DNA of 64,000 nucleotides from Hippophae tibetana (lineage: Eukaryota > Streptophyta > Magnoliopsida > Rosales > Elaeagnaceae), in contig CM072802.1 of assembly GCA_037013495.1 (NCBI GenBank), positions 64,880,983 through 64,944,982 on the forward strand, written 5' to 3'. The position numbers were made by a program, and so were the translations under genes. Under the pieces are notes generated by a model, which saw nothing but the letters and a program-made list of their open reading frames with translations, ran no database searches and was not told where the DNA came from. This document shows, piece after piece, positions 1-13,452 of this stretch; position 1 is the stretch's first letter; each line of letters opens with the position of its first letter.

Positions 1-3000
1 CCCGAAACCGAGCATTCCTTGTCATCTTCGTATTTTTACCGTGCCAAACCTGATATTTTGTTAGAAATAAATCATAGAGGATGAAAGGAATTGCGTCCAA
101 CAAGAACCGACAACTTTGGACGAATATTCTATTTTTCATGATTTTCCGAGACTTCAAAAAATCAGAAAAAATACTTCTTGTGTCCATAAGATTATGAAAC
201 TCTCCATTCGGTGATCAAATATTATTCCAAACACGTGTGAAAAAAATCGCCCAAATAATCCATCATTTGACACGAGTTTGCCCACGGGGTGTTAGACATC
301 CAAATCAATACCCCCCACAGTGGCACCCGAAACCGAGCATTCCTTGTCATCTTCGTATTTTTACCGTGCCAAACCTAATATTTTGTGAGGAATAAATCAT
401 AGAGGATGAAAGAAATTGCATCCAATAAGAACCGACAACTTTGGACGAATATTGTATTTTTCATGATTGTCCGAGAGTTCAAAAAATCACAAAAAATACT
501 TCCTGTGTCCATAAGATTATGAAACTCTCCTTTATGTGATCAAATATTATTCCAAACACGTGTGAAAAAAATCGCCCAAGAATTCAATCGTTTGACACGA
601 ATTTGCCGACGGGGTGTTAGACATGCCTATCAATGCTCCCGACAGTGGCACCCGAAACCGAGCATTCCTTGTCATCTTCGTATTTTTACCGTGCCAAACC
701 TGATATTTTTTGAGCAATAAATCGTAGAGGATGAAAGGAATTGCGTCCAATAAGAACCGACAACTCTGGACGAATATTCTATTTTTCATGATTTTCCGAG
801 AGTTCAAAAATCACAAAAAATAATTCCTGTGTCCATAAGATTATGAAACTCTCCATTCTTTGCCCACGGCGTGTTAGACATGCCTGTCATTCCCCCCACA
901 GTGGCACCCGAAACCGAGCATTCCTTGTCATCTTCGTATTTTTACCGTGCCAAACCTGATATTTTTTGAGCAATAAATCGTAGAGGATGAAAGGAATTGC
1001 GTCCAATAAGAACAGACAACTTTGGACGAATATTGTATTTTCCATGATTGTCCGAGAGTTCAAAAAATCACAAAAAATACTTCCAGTGTCCATAAGATTA
1101 TGAAACTCTCCTTTATGTGATCAAATATTATTCCAAACACGTGTGAAAAAAATCGTCCAAGAATTCCATCGTTTGACACGAATTTGCCGATGGGGTGTTA
1201 GACATGCCTATCAATGCCCGACACAGTGGCACCCGAAACCGAGCATTCCTTGTCATCTTCGTATTTTTACCGTGCCAAACCTGATATTTTGTGAGCAATA
1301 AATAATAGAGGATGAAAGGAATTGCGTCCAACAAGAACCGACAACTTTGGACGAATATTGTATTTTTCATGATTGTCCGAGAGTTCAAAAAATTACAAAA
1401 AATACTTCCTGTGTCCATAAGATTATGAAACTCTCCATTCTGTGATCAAATATTATTCCAAACACGTGTGAAAAAAATCGCCCAAATAATCCATCATTTG
1501 ACACGAGTTTGCCCACGGGGTGTTAGACATCCAAATCAATACCCCCCACAGTGGCACCCGAAACCGAGCATTCCTTGTCATCTTCGTATTTTTACCGTGC
1601 CAAACCTAATATTTTGTGAGGAATAAATCATAGAGGATGAAAGAAATTGCATCCAATAAGAACCGACAACTTTGGACGAATATTGTATTTTTCATGATTG
1701 TCCGAGAGTTCAAAAAATCACAAAAAATACTTCCTGTGTCCATAAGATTATGAAACTCTCCTTTATGTGATCAAATATTATTCCAAACACGTGTGAAAAA
1801 AATCGCCCAAGAATTCAATCGTTTGACACGAATTTGCCGACGGGGTGTTAGACATGCCTATTAATGCCCCACACAGTGGCACCCGAAACTGAGCATTCAT
1901 TGTCATCTTCATATTTTTACCGTGCCAAACCTGATATTTTGTGAGAAATAAATCATAGAGGATGAAAGGAATTGCGTCCAACAAGAACCGACAACTTTGG
2001 ACGAATATTCTATTTTTCATGATTTTCCGAGAGTTCAAAAATCACAAAAAATAATTCCTGTGTCCATAAGATTATGAAACTCTCCATTCTGTGATCAAAT
2101 ATTATTCCAAACACGTGTGAAAAAAATCGCCCAAATAATCCATCATTTGACACGAGTTTGCCCACGGGGTGTTAGACATGCCTGTCATTCCCCCCACAGT
2201 GGCACCCGAAACCGAGCATTCCTTGTCATCTTTGTATTTTTACCGTACCAAACCTGATATTTTGTGAGCAATAAATCATAGAGGATGAAAGGAATTGCGT
2301 CCAATAAGAACCGACAACTTTGGACGAATATTCTATTTTTCATGATTGTCCGAGTGTTCAAAAAATCACAAAAAATACTTACTGTGTGCATAAGATTATG
2401 AACCTCTCCTTTATGTGATCAAATATTATTCGAAACACGTGTGAAAAAAATCGCCCAAGAATTCCATCGTTTGACACGAATTTGCCGACGGGGTGTTAGA
2501 CATGCCTATTAATGCCCCACACAGTGGCACCCGAAACCGAGCATTCCTTGTCATCTTCGTATTTTTACCGTGCCAAACCTGATATTTTGTGAGAAATAAA
2601 TCATAGAGGATGAAAGGAATTAGCGTCCAACAAGAACCGACAACTTTGGACGAATATTCTATTTTTCATGATTTTCCGAGAGTTCAAAAATAACAAAAAA
2701 TAATTCCTGTGTCCATAAGATTATGAAACTCTCCATTCTGTGATCAAATATTATTCCAAACACGTGTGAAAAAAATAGCCAAAGAATTCCATCGTTTGAC
2801 ACGAATTTGCCCACGGGGTGTTAGACTTGCCTATCAATGCCCCCCACAGTGGCACCCGAAACCGAACATTCCTTGTCATCTTCGTATTTTTACCGTGCCA
2901 AACCTGATATTTTGTGAGCAATAAATCATAGAGGATGAAAGAATTGCATCCAACAAGAACCGACAACATTGGACGAATATTCTATTTTTCATGATTTTCT

Positions 3001-4990
3001 GAGACTTCAAAAAATCAGAAAAAATACTTCCGGTGTCCATAAGATTATGAAACTCTCCATTATGTGATCAAATATTATTCCAAACACGTGTGAAAAAAAT
3101 CACCCAAGAATTCCATCGTTTGACACGAGTTTGCCCACGGGGTGTTAGACATGCAAATCAATGCCCCCCACAGTGGCACCCGAAACCGAGCATTCCTTGT
3201 CATCTTCGTATTTTTACCCTGCCAAACCTGATATTTTGTGAGCAATAAATCATAGAGGATGAAAGGAATTGCGTCCAACAAGAACCGACAACATTGGACG
3301 AATATTCTATTTTTCATGATTTTCCGAGACTTCAAAAAATCAGAAAAAATACTTCTTGTGTCAATAAGATTATGAAACTCTCCATTATGTGATCAAATAT
3401 TATTCCAAACACATGTGAAAAAAATCGCAAAAGAATTCCATCATTTGACACGAGTTTGCCCACGGGGTGTTAGACATGCCTGTCATTCCCCCCAAAGTGG
3501 CACCCGAAACCGAGCATTCCTTGTCATCTTTGTATTTTTACCGTACCAAACCTGATATTTTGTGAGCAATAAATCATAGAGGATGAAAGGAATTGCGTCC
3601 AATAAGAACCGACAACTTTGGACGAATATTCTATTTTTCATGATTGTCCGAGAGTTCAAAAAATCACAAAAAATACTTCCTGTGTGCATAAGATTATGAA
3701 ACTCTCCTTTATGTGATCAAATATTATTCGAAACACGTGTGAAAAAAATCGCCCAAGAATTCCATCGTTTGACACGAATTTTCCGACGGGTTGTTAGAGA
3801 TGCCTATTAATGCCCCACACAGTGGCACCCGAAACCGAGCATTCCTTGTCATCTTCGTATTTTTACCGTGCCAAACCTGATATTTTGTGAGAAATAAATC
3901 ATAGAGGATGAAAGGAATTAGCGTCCAACAAGAACCGACAACTTTGGACGAATATTCTATTTTTCATGATTTTCCGAGAGTTCAAAAATAACAAAAAATA
4001 ATTCCTGTGTCCATAAGATTATGAAACTCTCCATTCTGTGATGAAATATTATTCCAAACACGTGTGAAAAAATCGCCCAAGAATTCCATCGTTTGACACG
4101 AATTTGCCCACGGGGTGTTAGACTTGCCTATCAATGCCCCCCACAGTGGCACCCGAAACCGAGCATTCCTTGTCATCTTCGTATTTTTACCGTGCCAAAC
4201 CTGATATTTTGTGAGCAATAAATCATAGAGGATGAAAGAATTGCATCCAACAAGAACCGACAACATTGGACGAATATTCTATTTTTCATGATTTTCTGAG
4301 ACTTCAAAAAATCAGAAAAAATACTTCCTGTGTCCATAAGATTATGAAACTCTCCATTATATGATCAAATATTATTCCAAACACGTGTGAAAAAAATCAC
4401 CCAAGAATTCCATCGTTTGACACGAGTTTGCCCACGGGGTGTTAGACATGCAAATCAATGCCCCCCACAGTGGCACACGAAACCGAGCATTCCTTGTCAT
4501 CTTTGTATTTTTACCGTGCCAAACCTGATATTTTGTGAGCAATAAATCATAGAGGATGAAAGGAATTGCGTCCAACAAGAACCGACAACTTTGGACGAAT
4601 ATTGTATTTTTCATGATTGTCCGAGAGTTCAAAAAATCAGAAAAAAAAACTTCTTGTGTCCATAAGATTATGAAACTCTCCATTATGTGATCAAATATTA
4701 TTCCAAACAAGTCTGAAAAAAAACGCCCAAGAATTCCATCATTTGACACGAGTTTGCCCATGGGGTGTTAGACATGCAAATCAATGCCCCCCACAGTGGC
4801 ACCCGAAACCGAGCATTCCTTGTCATCTTCGTATTTTTACCGTACCAAACCTGATATTTTGTGAGAAATAAATCATAGAGGATGAAAGGAATTGCGTCCA
4901 ATAAGAACCGACAACTTTGGACGAATATTCTATTTTTCATGATTGTCCGAGAGTTCAAAAAATCACAAAAAATACTTCCTGTGTGCATAA
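1..4990 (+). repeat. Diverged tetramer repeat (period about 1298 b), nearly four copies
   Basis: Equivalent variants recur every four monomers. The monomer stretch at 887-1093 matches 2185-2391 and 3483-3689 (steps of 1298), and its counterpart ends at 4988. The rare variant with an extra A, GGAATTAGCG, occurs near 2617 and again 1297 bases later near 3914. The variant GAAAGAATTGCAT, missing a G, occurs near 2938 and near 4235. The variant CCCAAATAATCC occurs near 250, 1481 and 2130. Monomers here carry more private single-base changes and small indels than those between 25 and 43 kb, so this segment looks older or less homogenised. Confidence 0.8.
547..1127 (+). repeat. Two monomers joined by a 67-base internal deletion
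   Basis: Near 858/859 the text runs straight from CTCTCCATTC into TTTGCCCACGG. Intact monomers have about 67 bases between these points, including the ATCAAATATTATTCC landmark, the ACACGTGT palindrome and the A7 run. The pair is therefore about 581 bases instead of about 648. The matching position in the next tetramer (near 2090-2160) is intact. This is why the offset between copies is 1231 before the junction and 1298 after it. It is the only large within-monomer deletion I found in the window. Confidence 0.88.
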
Positions 4991-6770
4991 GATTATGAAA
5001 CTCTCCTTTATGTGATCAAATATTATTCGAAACACGTGTGAAAAAAATCGCCCAAGAATTCCATCGTTTTACACGAATTTGCCGACGGGGTGTTAGACAT
5101 GCCTATCAATGCCCCACACAGTGGCACTCGAAACCGAGCATTCCTTGTCATCTTCGTATTTTTACCGTGCCAAACCTGATATTTTGTGAGCAAAAAATCA
5201 TAGAGGATGAAAGGAATGCGTCCAACAAGAACCGACAACTTTGGACGAATATTCTATTTTTCATGATTTTCCGAGACTTCAAAAATCAGAAAAAATACTT
5301 CCTGTGTCCATAAGATTATGAAACTCTCCATTATGTGATCAAATATTATTCCAAACACGTGTGAAAAAAATCGCCCATGAATTCCATCATTTGACACGAG
5401 TTTGCCCACGGTGTGTTAGACATGCAAATCAATGCCCCCCACAGTGGCACCCGAAACCGAGCATTCCTTGTCATCTTTGTATTTTTACCGTGCCAAACCT
5501 GATATTTTGTGAGCAATAAATCATAGAGGATGAAAGGAATTGCGTCCAACAAGAACCGACAACTTTGGACGAATATTGTTTTTTTCATGATTGTCCGAGA
5601 CTTCAAAAAATCAGAAAAAATACTTCATGTGTCCATAAGATTATGAAACTCTCCATTATATGATGAAATATTATTCCAAACACGTGTGAAAAAAATAGCC
5701 CAAGAATTCCATCATTTGACACGATTTTGCCCACGGGGTGTTAGACATGCAAGTCAATGCCCCCCATAGTGGCACCCGAAACCGAGCATTCCTTGTCATC
5801 TTCGTATTTTTACCGTGCCAAACCTGATATTTTGTGAGCAATAAATCATAAAGGATGAAAGGAATTGCGTCCAACAAGAACCGACAACTTTGGACGAATA
5901 TTGTGTTTTTCATGATTGTCCGAGAGTTCAAAAAATCACAAAAAATACTTCCTGTGTCCATAAGATTATGAAACTCTCCTTTATGTGATCAAATATTATT
6001 CCAAACACGTGTGAAAAAAATCGCCCAAGAATTCCATTGTTTTACACGAATTTGCCGACGGGGTGTTAGACATGACTATCAATGCCCCACACAGTGGCAC
6101 CCGAAACCGAGCATTCCTTGTCATCTTCGTATTTTTACCGTGCCAAACCTGATATTTTGTGAGAAATAAATCACAGAGGATGAGAGGAATTGCGTCCAAC
6201 AAGAACCGACAACTTTGGACGAATATTCTATTTTCATGATTTTTCGAGACTTCAAAAAATCACAAAAAATACTTCCTGTGTCCATAAGATTATGAAAATC
6301 TCCATTATATGATCAAATATTATTCCAAACACGTGTGAAAAAAATCGCCCAAGAATTCCATCATTTGACAAGATTTTGCCCACGGGGTGTTAGACATGCA
6401 AATCAATGCCCCCCAAAGTGGCACCCGAAACCGAGCATTCCTTGTCATCTTCGTATTTTTACCGTGCCAAACCTGATATTTTGTGAGCAATAAATAATAG
6501 AGGATGAAAGGAATTGCGTCCAACAAGAACCGACAACTTTGGACGAATATTCTATTTTTCATGATTTTCCGAGACTTCAAAAAATTAGAAAAAATACTTC
6601 TTGTGTCCATAAGATTATGAAACTCTCCATTATGTGATCAAATATTATTCCAAACACGTGTGAAAAAAATCGCCCAAGAATTCCATTATTTGACACGAGT
6701 TTGCCCACGGGGTGTTAGACATGCCTGTCATTCCCCCCACAGTGGCACCCGAAACCGAGCATTCCTTGTC
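4500..6770 (+). repeat. Seven-monomer block, copy 1 (period about 2271 b)
   Basis: This block matches 6771-9040 at an offset of 2271, falling to 2269 at the far end. Shared rare markers include an expanded A run (A8 or A9) before TTCTTGTGTCC near 4645 and 6915, the altered ACAAGTCTG near 4708 and 6979, GAGCAAAAAATC near 5190 and 7460, AAAGGAATGCG (a lost T) near 5210 and 7481, and GTCAATGCCCCCCATAG near 5750 and 8023. Edges are approximate and were placed where the variable stretches stop agreeing. Around 6310-6700 the two copies disagree in monomer type, which suggests later exchange or conversion. Confidence 0.8.
4698..5022 (+). repeat. Variant monomer lacking the ACACGTGT palindrome
   Basis: The otherwise near-universal ACACGTGTG reads ACAAGTCTG here, and the following A run is extended to A8 before CGCCC. 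The palindrome and its CACGTG core are lost. The only twin I found starts at 6969, the corresponding monomer of the other seven-monomer block, so the change arose once before that duplication. Confidence 0.85.
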
Positions 6771-9040
6771 ATCTTCGTATTTTTACCGTGCCAAACCTGA
6801 TATTTTGTGAGCAATAAATCATAGAGGATGAAAGGAATTGCGTCCAACAAGAACCGACAACTTTGGACGAATATTGTATTTTTCATGATTGTCCGAGAGT
6901 TCAAAAAATCAGAAAAAAAAGTTCTTGTGTCCATAAGATTATGAAACTCTCCATTATGTGATCAAATATTATTCCAAACAAGTCTGAAAAAAAACGCCCA
7001 AGAATTCCATCATTTGACACGAGTTTGCCCATGGGGTGTTAGACATGCAAATCAATGCCCCCCACAGTGGCACCCGAAACCGAGCATTCCTTGTCATCTT
7101 CGTATTTTTACCGTACCAAACCTGATATTTTGTGAGCAATAAATCATAGAGGATGAAAGGAATTGCGTCCAATAAGAACCGACAACTTTGGACGAATATT
7201 CTATTTTTCATGATTGTCCGAGAGTTCAAAAAATCACAAAAAATACTTCCTGTGTGCATAAGATTATGAAACTCTCCTTTATGTGATCAAATATTATTCG
7301 AAACACGTGTGAAAAAAATCGCCCAAGAATTCCATCGTTTGACACGAATTTGCCGACGGGGTGTTAGACATGCCTATCAATGCCCCACACAGTGGCACTC
7401 GAAACCGAGCATTCCTTGTCATCTTCGTATTTTTACCGTGCCAAACCTGATATTTTGTGAGCAAAAAATCATAGAGGATGAAAGGAATGCGTCCAACAAG
7501 AACCGACAACTTTGGACGAATATTCTATTTTTCATGATTTTCCGAGACTTCAAAAATCAGAAAAAATACTTCCTGTGTCCATAAGATTATGAAACTCTCC
7601 ATTATGTGATCAAATATTATTCCAAACACGTGTGAAAAAAATCGCCCATGAATTCCATCATTTGACACGATTTTGCCCACGGTGTGTTAGACATGCAAAT
7701 CAATGCCCCCCACAGTGGCACCCGAAACCGAGCATTCCTTGTCATCTTCGTATTTTTACCGTGCCAAACCTGATATTTTGTGAGCAATAAATCATAGAGG
7801 ATGAAAGGAATTGCGTCCAACAAGAACCGACAACTTTGGACGAATATTGTTTTTTTCATGATTGTCCGAGACTTCAAAAAATCAGAAAAAATACTTCATG
7901 TGTCCATAAGATTATGAAACTCTCCATTATATGATGAAATATTATTCCAAACACGTGTGAAAAAAATAGCCCAAGAATTCCATCATTTGACACGATTTTG
8001 CCCACGGGGTGTTAGACATGCAAGTCAATGCCCCCCATAGTGGCACCCGAAACCGAGCATTCCTTGTCATCTTCGTATTTTTACCGTGCCAAACCTGATA
8101 TTTTGTGAGCAATAAATCATAAAGGATGAAAGGAATTGCGTCCAACAAGAACCGACAACTTTGGACGAATATTGTATTTTTCATGATTGTCCGAGAGTTC
8201 AAAAAATCACAAAAAATACTTCCTGTGTCCATAAGATTATGAAACTCTCCTTTATGTGATCAAATATTATTCCAAACACGTGTGAAAAAAATCGCCCAAG
8301 AATTCCATTGTTTGACACGAATTTGCCGACGGGGTGTTAGACATGACTATCAATGCCCCACACAGTGGCACCCGAAACCGAGCATTCCTTGTTATCTTCG
8401 TATTTTTACCGTGCCAAACCTGATATTTTGTGAGAAATAAATCACAGAGGATGAGAGGAATTGCGTCCAACAAGAACCGACAACTTTGGACGAATATTCT
8501 ATTTTCATGATTTTCCGAGACTTCAAAAAATCACAAAAAATACTTCCTGTGTCCATAAGATTATGAAAATCTCCATTGAATGATCAAATATTATTCCAAA
8601 CACGTGTGAAAAAAATCGCCCAAGAATTCCATTATTTGACACGAGTTTGCCCACGGGGTGTTAGACATGCCTGTCATTCCCCCCACAGTGGCACCCGAAA
8701 CCGAGCATTCCTTGTCATCTTCGTATTTTTACCGTGCCAAACCTGATATTTTGTGAGCAATAAATCATAGAGGATGAAAGGAATTGCGTCCAACAAGAAC
8801 CGACAACTTTGGACGAATATTCTATTTTCATGATTTTCCGAGACTTCAAAAAATCAGAATAAATACTTTTTGTGTCCATAAGATTATGAAACTCTCCATT
8901 ATGTGATCAAATATTATTCCAAACATGTGTGAAAAAAATAGCCCAAGAATTCCATTATTTGACACGAGTTTGCCCACGGGGTGTTAGACATGCCTGTCAT
9001 TCCCCCCACAGTGGCACCCGAAACCGAGCATTCCTTGTCA
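6771..9040 (+). repeat. Seven-monomer block, copy 2
   Basis: Second copy of the block that starts near 4500. Beyond about 8310 it also belongs to the start of the 23-monomer duplication, so the two duplications overlap. The expanded A run before GTTCTTGTGTCC appears a third time near 9186, followed by a different monomer type. That is the edge expected if the seven-monomer duplication resolved inside that monomer. Confidence 0.75.
6969..7293 (+). repeat. Variant monomer lacking the ACACGTGT palindrome, duplicate
   Basis: Twin of the monomer at 4698, 2271 bases downstream, with the same ACAAGTCTG and A8 changes. Confidence 0.85.
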
Positions 9041-10858
9041 TCTTCGTATTTTTACCGTGCCAAACCTGATATTTTGTGAGCAATAAATCATAGAGGATGA
9101 AAGGAATTGCGTCCAACAAGAACCGACAACTTTGGACGAATATTGTATTTTTCATGATTGTCCGAGAGTTCAAAAAATCAGAAAAAAAAGTTCTTGTGTC
9201 CATAAGATTATGAAACTCTCCTTTATGTGATCAAATATTATTCCAAACACGTGTGAAAAAAATCGCCCAAGAATTCAATCGTTTGACACGAATTTGCCGA
9301 CGGGGTGTTAGACATGCCTATCAATGCCCCACACAGTGGCACCCGAAACCGAGCATTCCTTGTCATCTTCGTATTTTTACCGTGCCAAACCTGATATTTT
9401 GTAAGAAATAAATCACAGAGGATGAGAGGAATTGCGTCCAACAAGAACCGACAACTTTGGACGAATATTCTATTTTCATGATTTTCCGAGACTTCAAAAA
9501 ATCACAAAAAATACTTCCTTTGTCCATAAGATTATGAAACTCTCCATTATATGATCAAATATTATTCCAAACACGTGTGAAAAAAATCGCCCAAGAATTC
9601 CATCATTTGACACGAATTTGTCGACGAGGTGTTAGACATGCAAATCAATGCCCCCCAAAGTGGCACCCGAAACCGAGCATTCCTTGTCATCTTCGTATTT
9701 TTACCGTGCCAAACCTGATATTTTGTGAGCAATAAATCATAGAGGATGAAAGGAATTGCGTCCAACAAGAACCGACAACTTTGGACGAATATTCTATTTT
9801 TCATGATTTTCCGAGACTTCAAAAAATCAGAAAAAATACTTCTTGTGTCCATAAGATTATGAAACTCTCCATTATGTGATCAAATATTATTCCAAACACG
9901 TGTGAAAAAAATCGCCCAAGAATTCCATCATTTCACACGAGTTTGCCCACGGGGTGTTAGACATGCCTGTCATTCCCCCCACAGTGGCACCCGAAACCGA
10001 GCATTCCTTGTCATCTTCGTATTTTTACCGTGCCAAACCTGATATTTTGTGAGCAATAAATCATAGAGGATGAAAGGAATTGCGTCCATTAAGAACCGAC
10101 AACTTTGGACGAATATTGTATTTTTCATGATTGTCCGAGAGTTCAAAAAATCACAAAAAATACTTCCAGTGTCCATAAGATTATGAAACTCTCCTTTATG
10201 TGATCAAATATTATTCCAAACACGTGTGAAAAAAATCGCCCAAGAATTCCATCGTTTGACACGAGTTTGCCCACGGGGTGTTAGACATGCCTGTCATTTC
10301 CCCCACAGTGGCACCCGAAACCGAGCATTCCTTGTCATCTTCGTATTTTTGCCGTGCCAAACCTGATATTTTGTGAGCAATAAATCATAGAGGATGAAAG
10401 GAATTGCGTCCAATAAGAACCGACAACTTTGGACGAATATTGTATTTTTCATGATTGTCCGAGACTTCAAAAATTCAGAAAAAATACTTCTTGTGTCCAT
10501 AAGATTATGAAACTCTCCATTATGTGATCAAATATTATTCCAAACACGTGTGAAAAAAATCGCCCAAGAATTCCATCATTTCACACGAGTTTGCCCACGG
10601 GGTGTTAGACATGCCTGTCATTCCCACCACAGTGGCACCCGAAACCGAGCATTCCTTGTCATCTTCGTATTTTTACCGTGCCAAACCTGATATTTTGTGA
10701 GCAATAAATCACAGAGGATGAAAGGAATTGCGTCCAATAAGAACCGACAACTTTGGACGAATATTGTATTTTTCATGATTGTCCGAGAGTTCAAAAAATC
10801 ACAAAAAATACTTCCAGTGTCCATAAGATTATGAAACTCTCCTTTATGTGATCAAATA

Positions 10859-12155
10859 TTATTCCAAACACGTGTGAAAAAAATCGCCCAAGAATTCCAT
10901 CGTTTGACACGAGTTTGCCCACGGGGTGTTAGACATGCCTGTCATTCCCCCCACAGTGGCACCCAAAACCGAGCATTCCTTGTCATCTTCGTATTTTTAC
11001 CGTGCCAAACCTGATATTTTGTGAGCAATAAATCATAGAGGATGAAAGGAATTGCGTCCAATAAGAACCGACAACTTTGGACGAATATTGTATTTTTCAT
11101 GATTGTCCGAGACTTCAAAAAATCAGAAAAAATACTTCTTGTGTCCATAAGATTATGAAACTCTCCATTATGTGATCAAATATTATTCCAAACACGTGTG
11201 AAAAAAATCGCCCAAGAATTCCATCGTTTGACACGAGTTTGCCCACGGGGTGTTAGACATGCCTATCAATGCCCCACACAGTGGCACCCGAAACCGAGCA
11301 TTCCTTGTCATCTTCGTATTTTTACCGTGCCAAACCTGATATTTTGTGAGAAATAAATCATAGAGGATGAAAGGAATTGCGTCCAATAAGAACCGACAAC
11401 TTTGGACGAATATTCTATTTTCATGATTTTCCGAGACTTCAAAAAATCACAAAAAATACTTCCAGTGTCCATAAGATTATGAAACTCTCCATTATATGAT
11501 CAAATATTATTCCAAACACGTGTGAAAAAAATCGCCCAAGAATTCCATCATTTGACACGATTTTGCCCACGGGGTGTTAGACATGCAAATCAATGCCCCC
11601 CAAAGTGGCACCCGAAACCGAGCATTCCTTGTCATCTTCGTATTTTTACCGTGCCAAACATGATATTTTGTGAGCAATAAATCATAGAGGATGAAAGGAA
11701 TTGCGTCCAACAAGAATCGACAACTTTGGACGAATATTGTTTTTTTCATAATTGTCCGAGACTTCAAAAAATCAGAAAAAATACTTCCTGTGTCCATAAG
11801 ATTATGAAACTCTCTATCATATGATCAAATATTATTCCAAACACGTGTGAAAAAAATCGCCCAAGAATTCCATCGTTTGACACGATTTTGCCCACGGGGT
11901 GTTAGACATGCCTATCAATGCCCCACACAGTGGCACCCGAAACCGAGCATTCCTTGTCATCTTCGTATTTTTACCGTGCCAAACCTGATATTTTGTGAGC
12001 AATAAATCATAGAGGATGAAAGGAATTGCGTCCAATAAGAACCGACAACTTTGGACGAATTTGTATTTTTCATGATTGTCCGAGAGTTCAAAAAATCACA
12101 AAAAATACTTCCAGTGTCCATTAGATTATGAAACTCTCCTTTATGTGATCAAATA
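10859..12155 (+). repeat. Tetramer HOR f-a-b-c, unit 1 (1297 b)
   Basis: Monomers start at 10859 (f), 11183 (a), 11507 (b) and 11832 (c). The unit is followed at once by a second one. The f monomer is marked by GGCACCCAAAACC in place of GGCACCCGAAACC. The b monomer has AAACATGATATT and a T7 run before CATGATTG. The c monomer has the shortened GAATTTGTATTTTT. Confidence 0.85.
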
Positions 12156-13452
12156 TTATTCCAAACACGTGTGAAAAAAATCGCCCAAGAATTCCATCGT
12201 TTGACACGAGTTTGCCCACGGGGTGTTAGACATGCCTGTCATTCCCCCCACAGTGGCACCCAAAACCGAGCATTCCTTGTCATCTTCGTATTTTTACCGT
12301 GCCAAACCTGATATTTTGTGAGCAATAAATCATAGAGGATGAAAGGAATTGCGTCCAATAAGAACCGACAACTTTGGACGAATATTGTATTTTTCATGAT
12401 TGTCCGAGACTTCAAAAAATCAGAAAAAATACTTCTTGTGTCCATAAGATCATGAAACTCTCCATTATGTGATCAAATATTATTCCAAACACGTGTGAAA
12501 AAAATCGCCCAAGAATTCCATCGTTTGACACGAGTTTGCCCACGGGGTGTTAGACATGCCTATCAATGCCCCACACAGTGGCACCCGAAACCGAGCATTC
12601 CTTGTCATCTTCGTATTTTTACCGTGCCAAACCTGATATTTTGTGAGAAATAAATCATAGAGGATGAAAGGAATTGCGTCCAATAAGAACCGACAACTTT
12701 GGACGAATATTCTATTTTCATGATTTTCCGAGACTTCAAAAAATCACAAAAAATACTTCCACTGTCCATAAGATTATGAAACTCTCCATTATATGATCAA
12801 ATATTATTCCAAACACGTGTGAAAAAAATCGCCCAAGAATTCCATCATTTGACACGATTTTGCCCACGGGGTGTTAGACATGCAAATCAATGCCCCCCAA
12901 AGTGGCACCCGAAACCGAGCATTCCTTGTCATCTTCGTATTTTTACCGTGCCAAACATGATATTTTGTGAGCAATAAATCATAGAGGATGAAAGGAATTG
13001 CGTCCAACAAGAATCGACAACTTTGGACGAATATTGTTTTTTTCATGATTGTCCGAGACTTCAAAAAATCAGAAAAAATACTTCCTGTGTCCATAAGATT
13101 ATGAAACTCTCCATTATATGATCAAATATTATTCCAAACACGTGTGAAAAAAATCGCCCAAGAATTCCATCGTTTGACACGATTTTGCCCACGGGGTGTT
13201 AGACATTGCTATCAATGCCCCACACAGTAGCACCCGAAACCGAGCATTCCTTGTCATCTTCGTATTTTTACCGTGCCAAACCTGATATTTTGTGAGCAAT
13301 AAATCATAGAGGATGAAAGGAATTGCGTCCAATAAGAACCGACAACTTTGGACGAATTTGTATTTTTCATGATTGTCCGAGAGTTCAAAAAATCACAAAA
13401 AATACTTCCAGTGTCCATAAGATTATGAAACTCTCCTTTATGTGATCAAATA
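12156..13452 (+). repeat. Tetramer HOR f-a-b-c, unit 2
   Basis: Same order of types 1297 bases downstream. Private changes include AGATCATGAAAC in f, CACTGTCC in a, and CATTGCTATC and AGTAGCACC in c. It is followed by a and b monomers at 13453 and 13777, so the regular tetramer ends here. Confidence 0.85.

Noticed and set aside
11507-11797. Recurring minus-strand open frame of about 96 codons, beginning MDTGSIF or MDTRSIF and containing a hydrophobic stretch, seen in many monomers.
   Set aside because: It is one stretch of monomer read many times. In monomers with CCTGTCATT it is cut to 68 codons, in those with TCTATTTTCATG or GAATTTG the start is lost and about 67 remain, and the changes between copies show no codon pattern. 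No promoter or family resemblance supports a gene.
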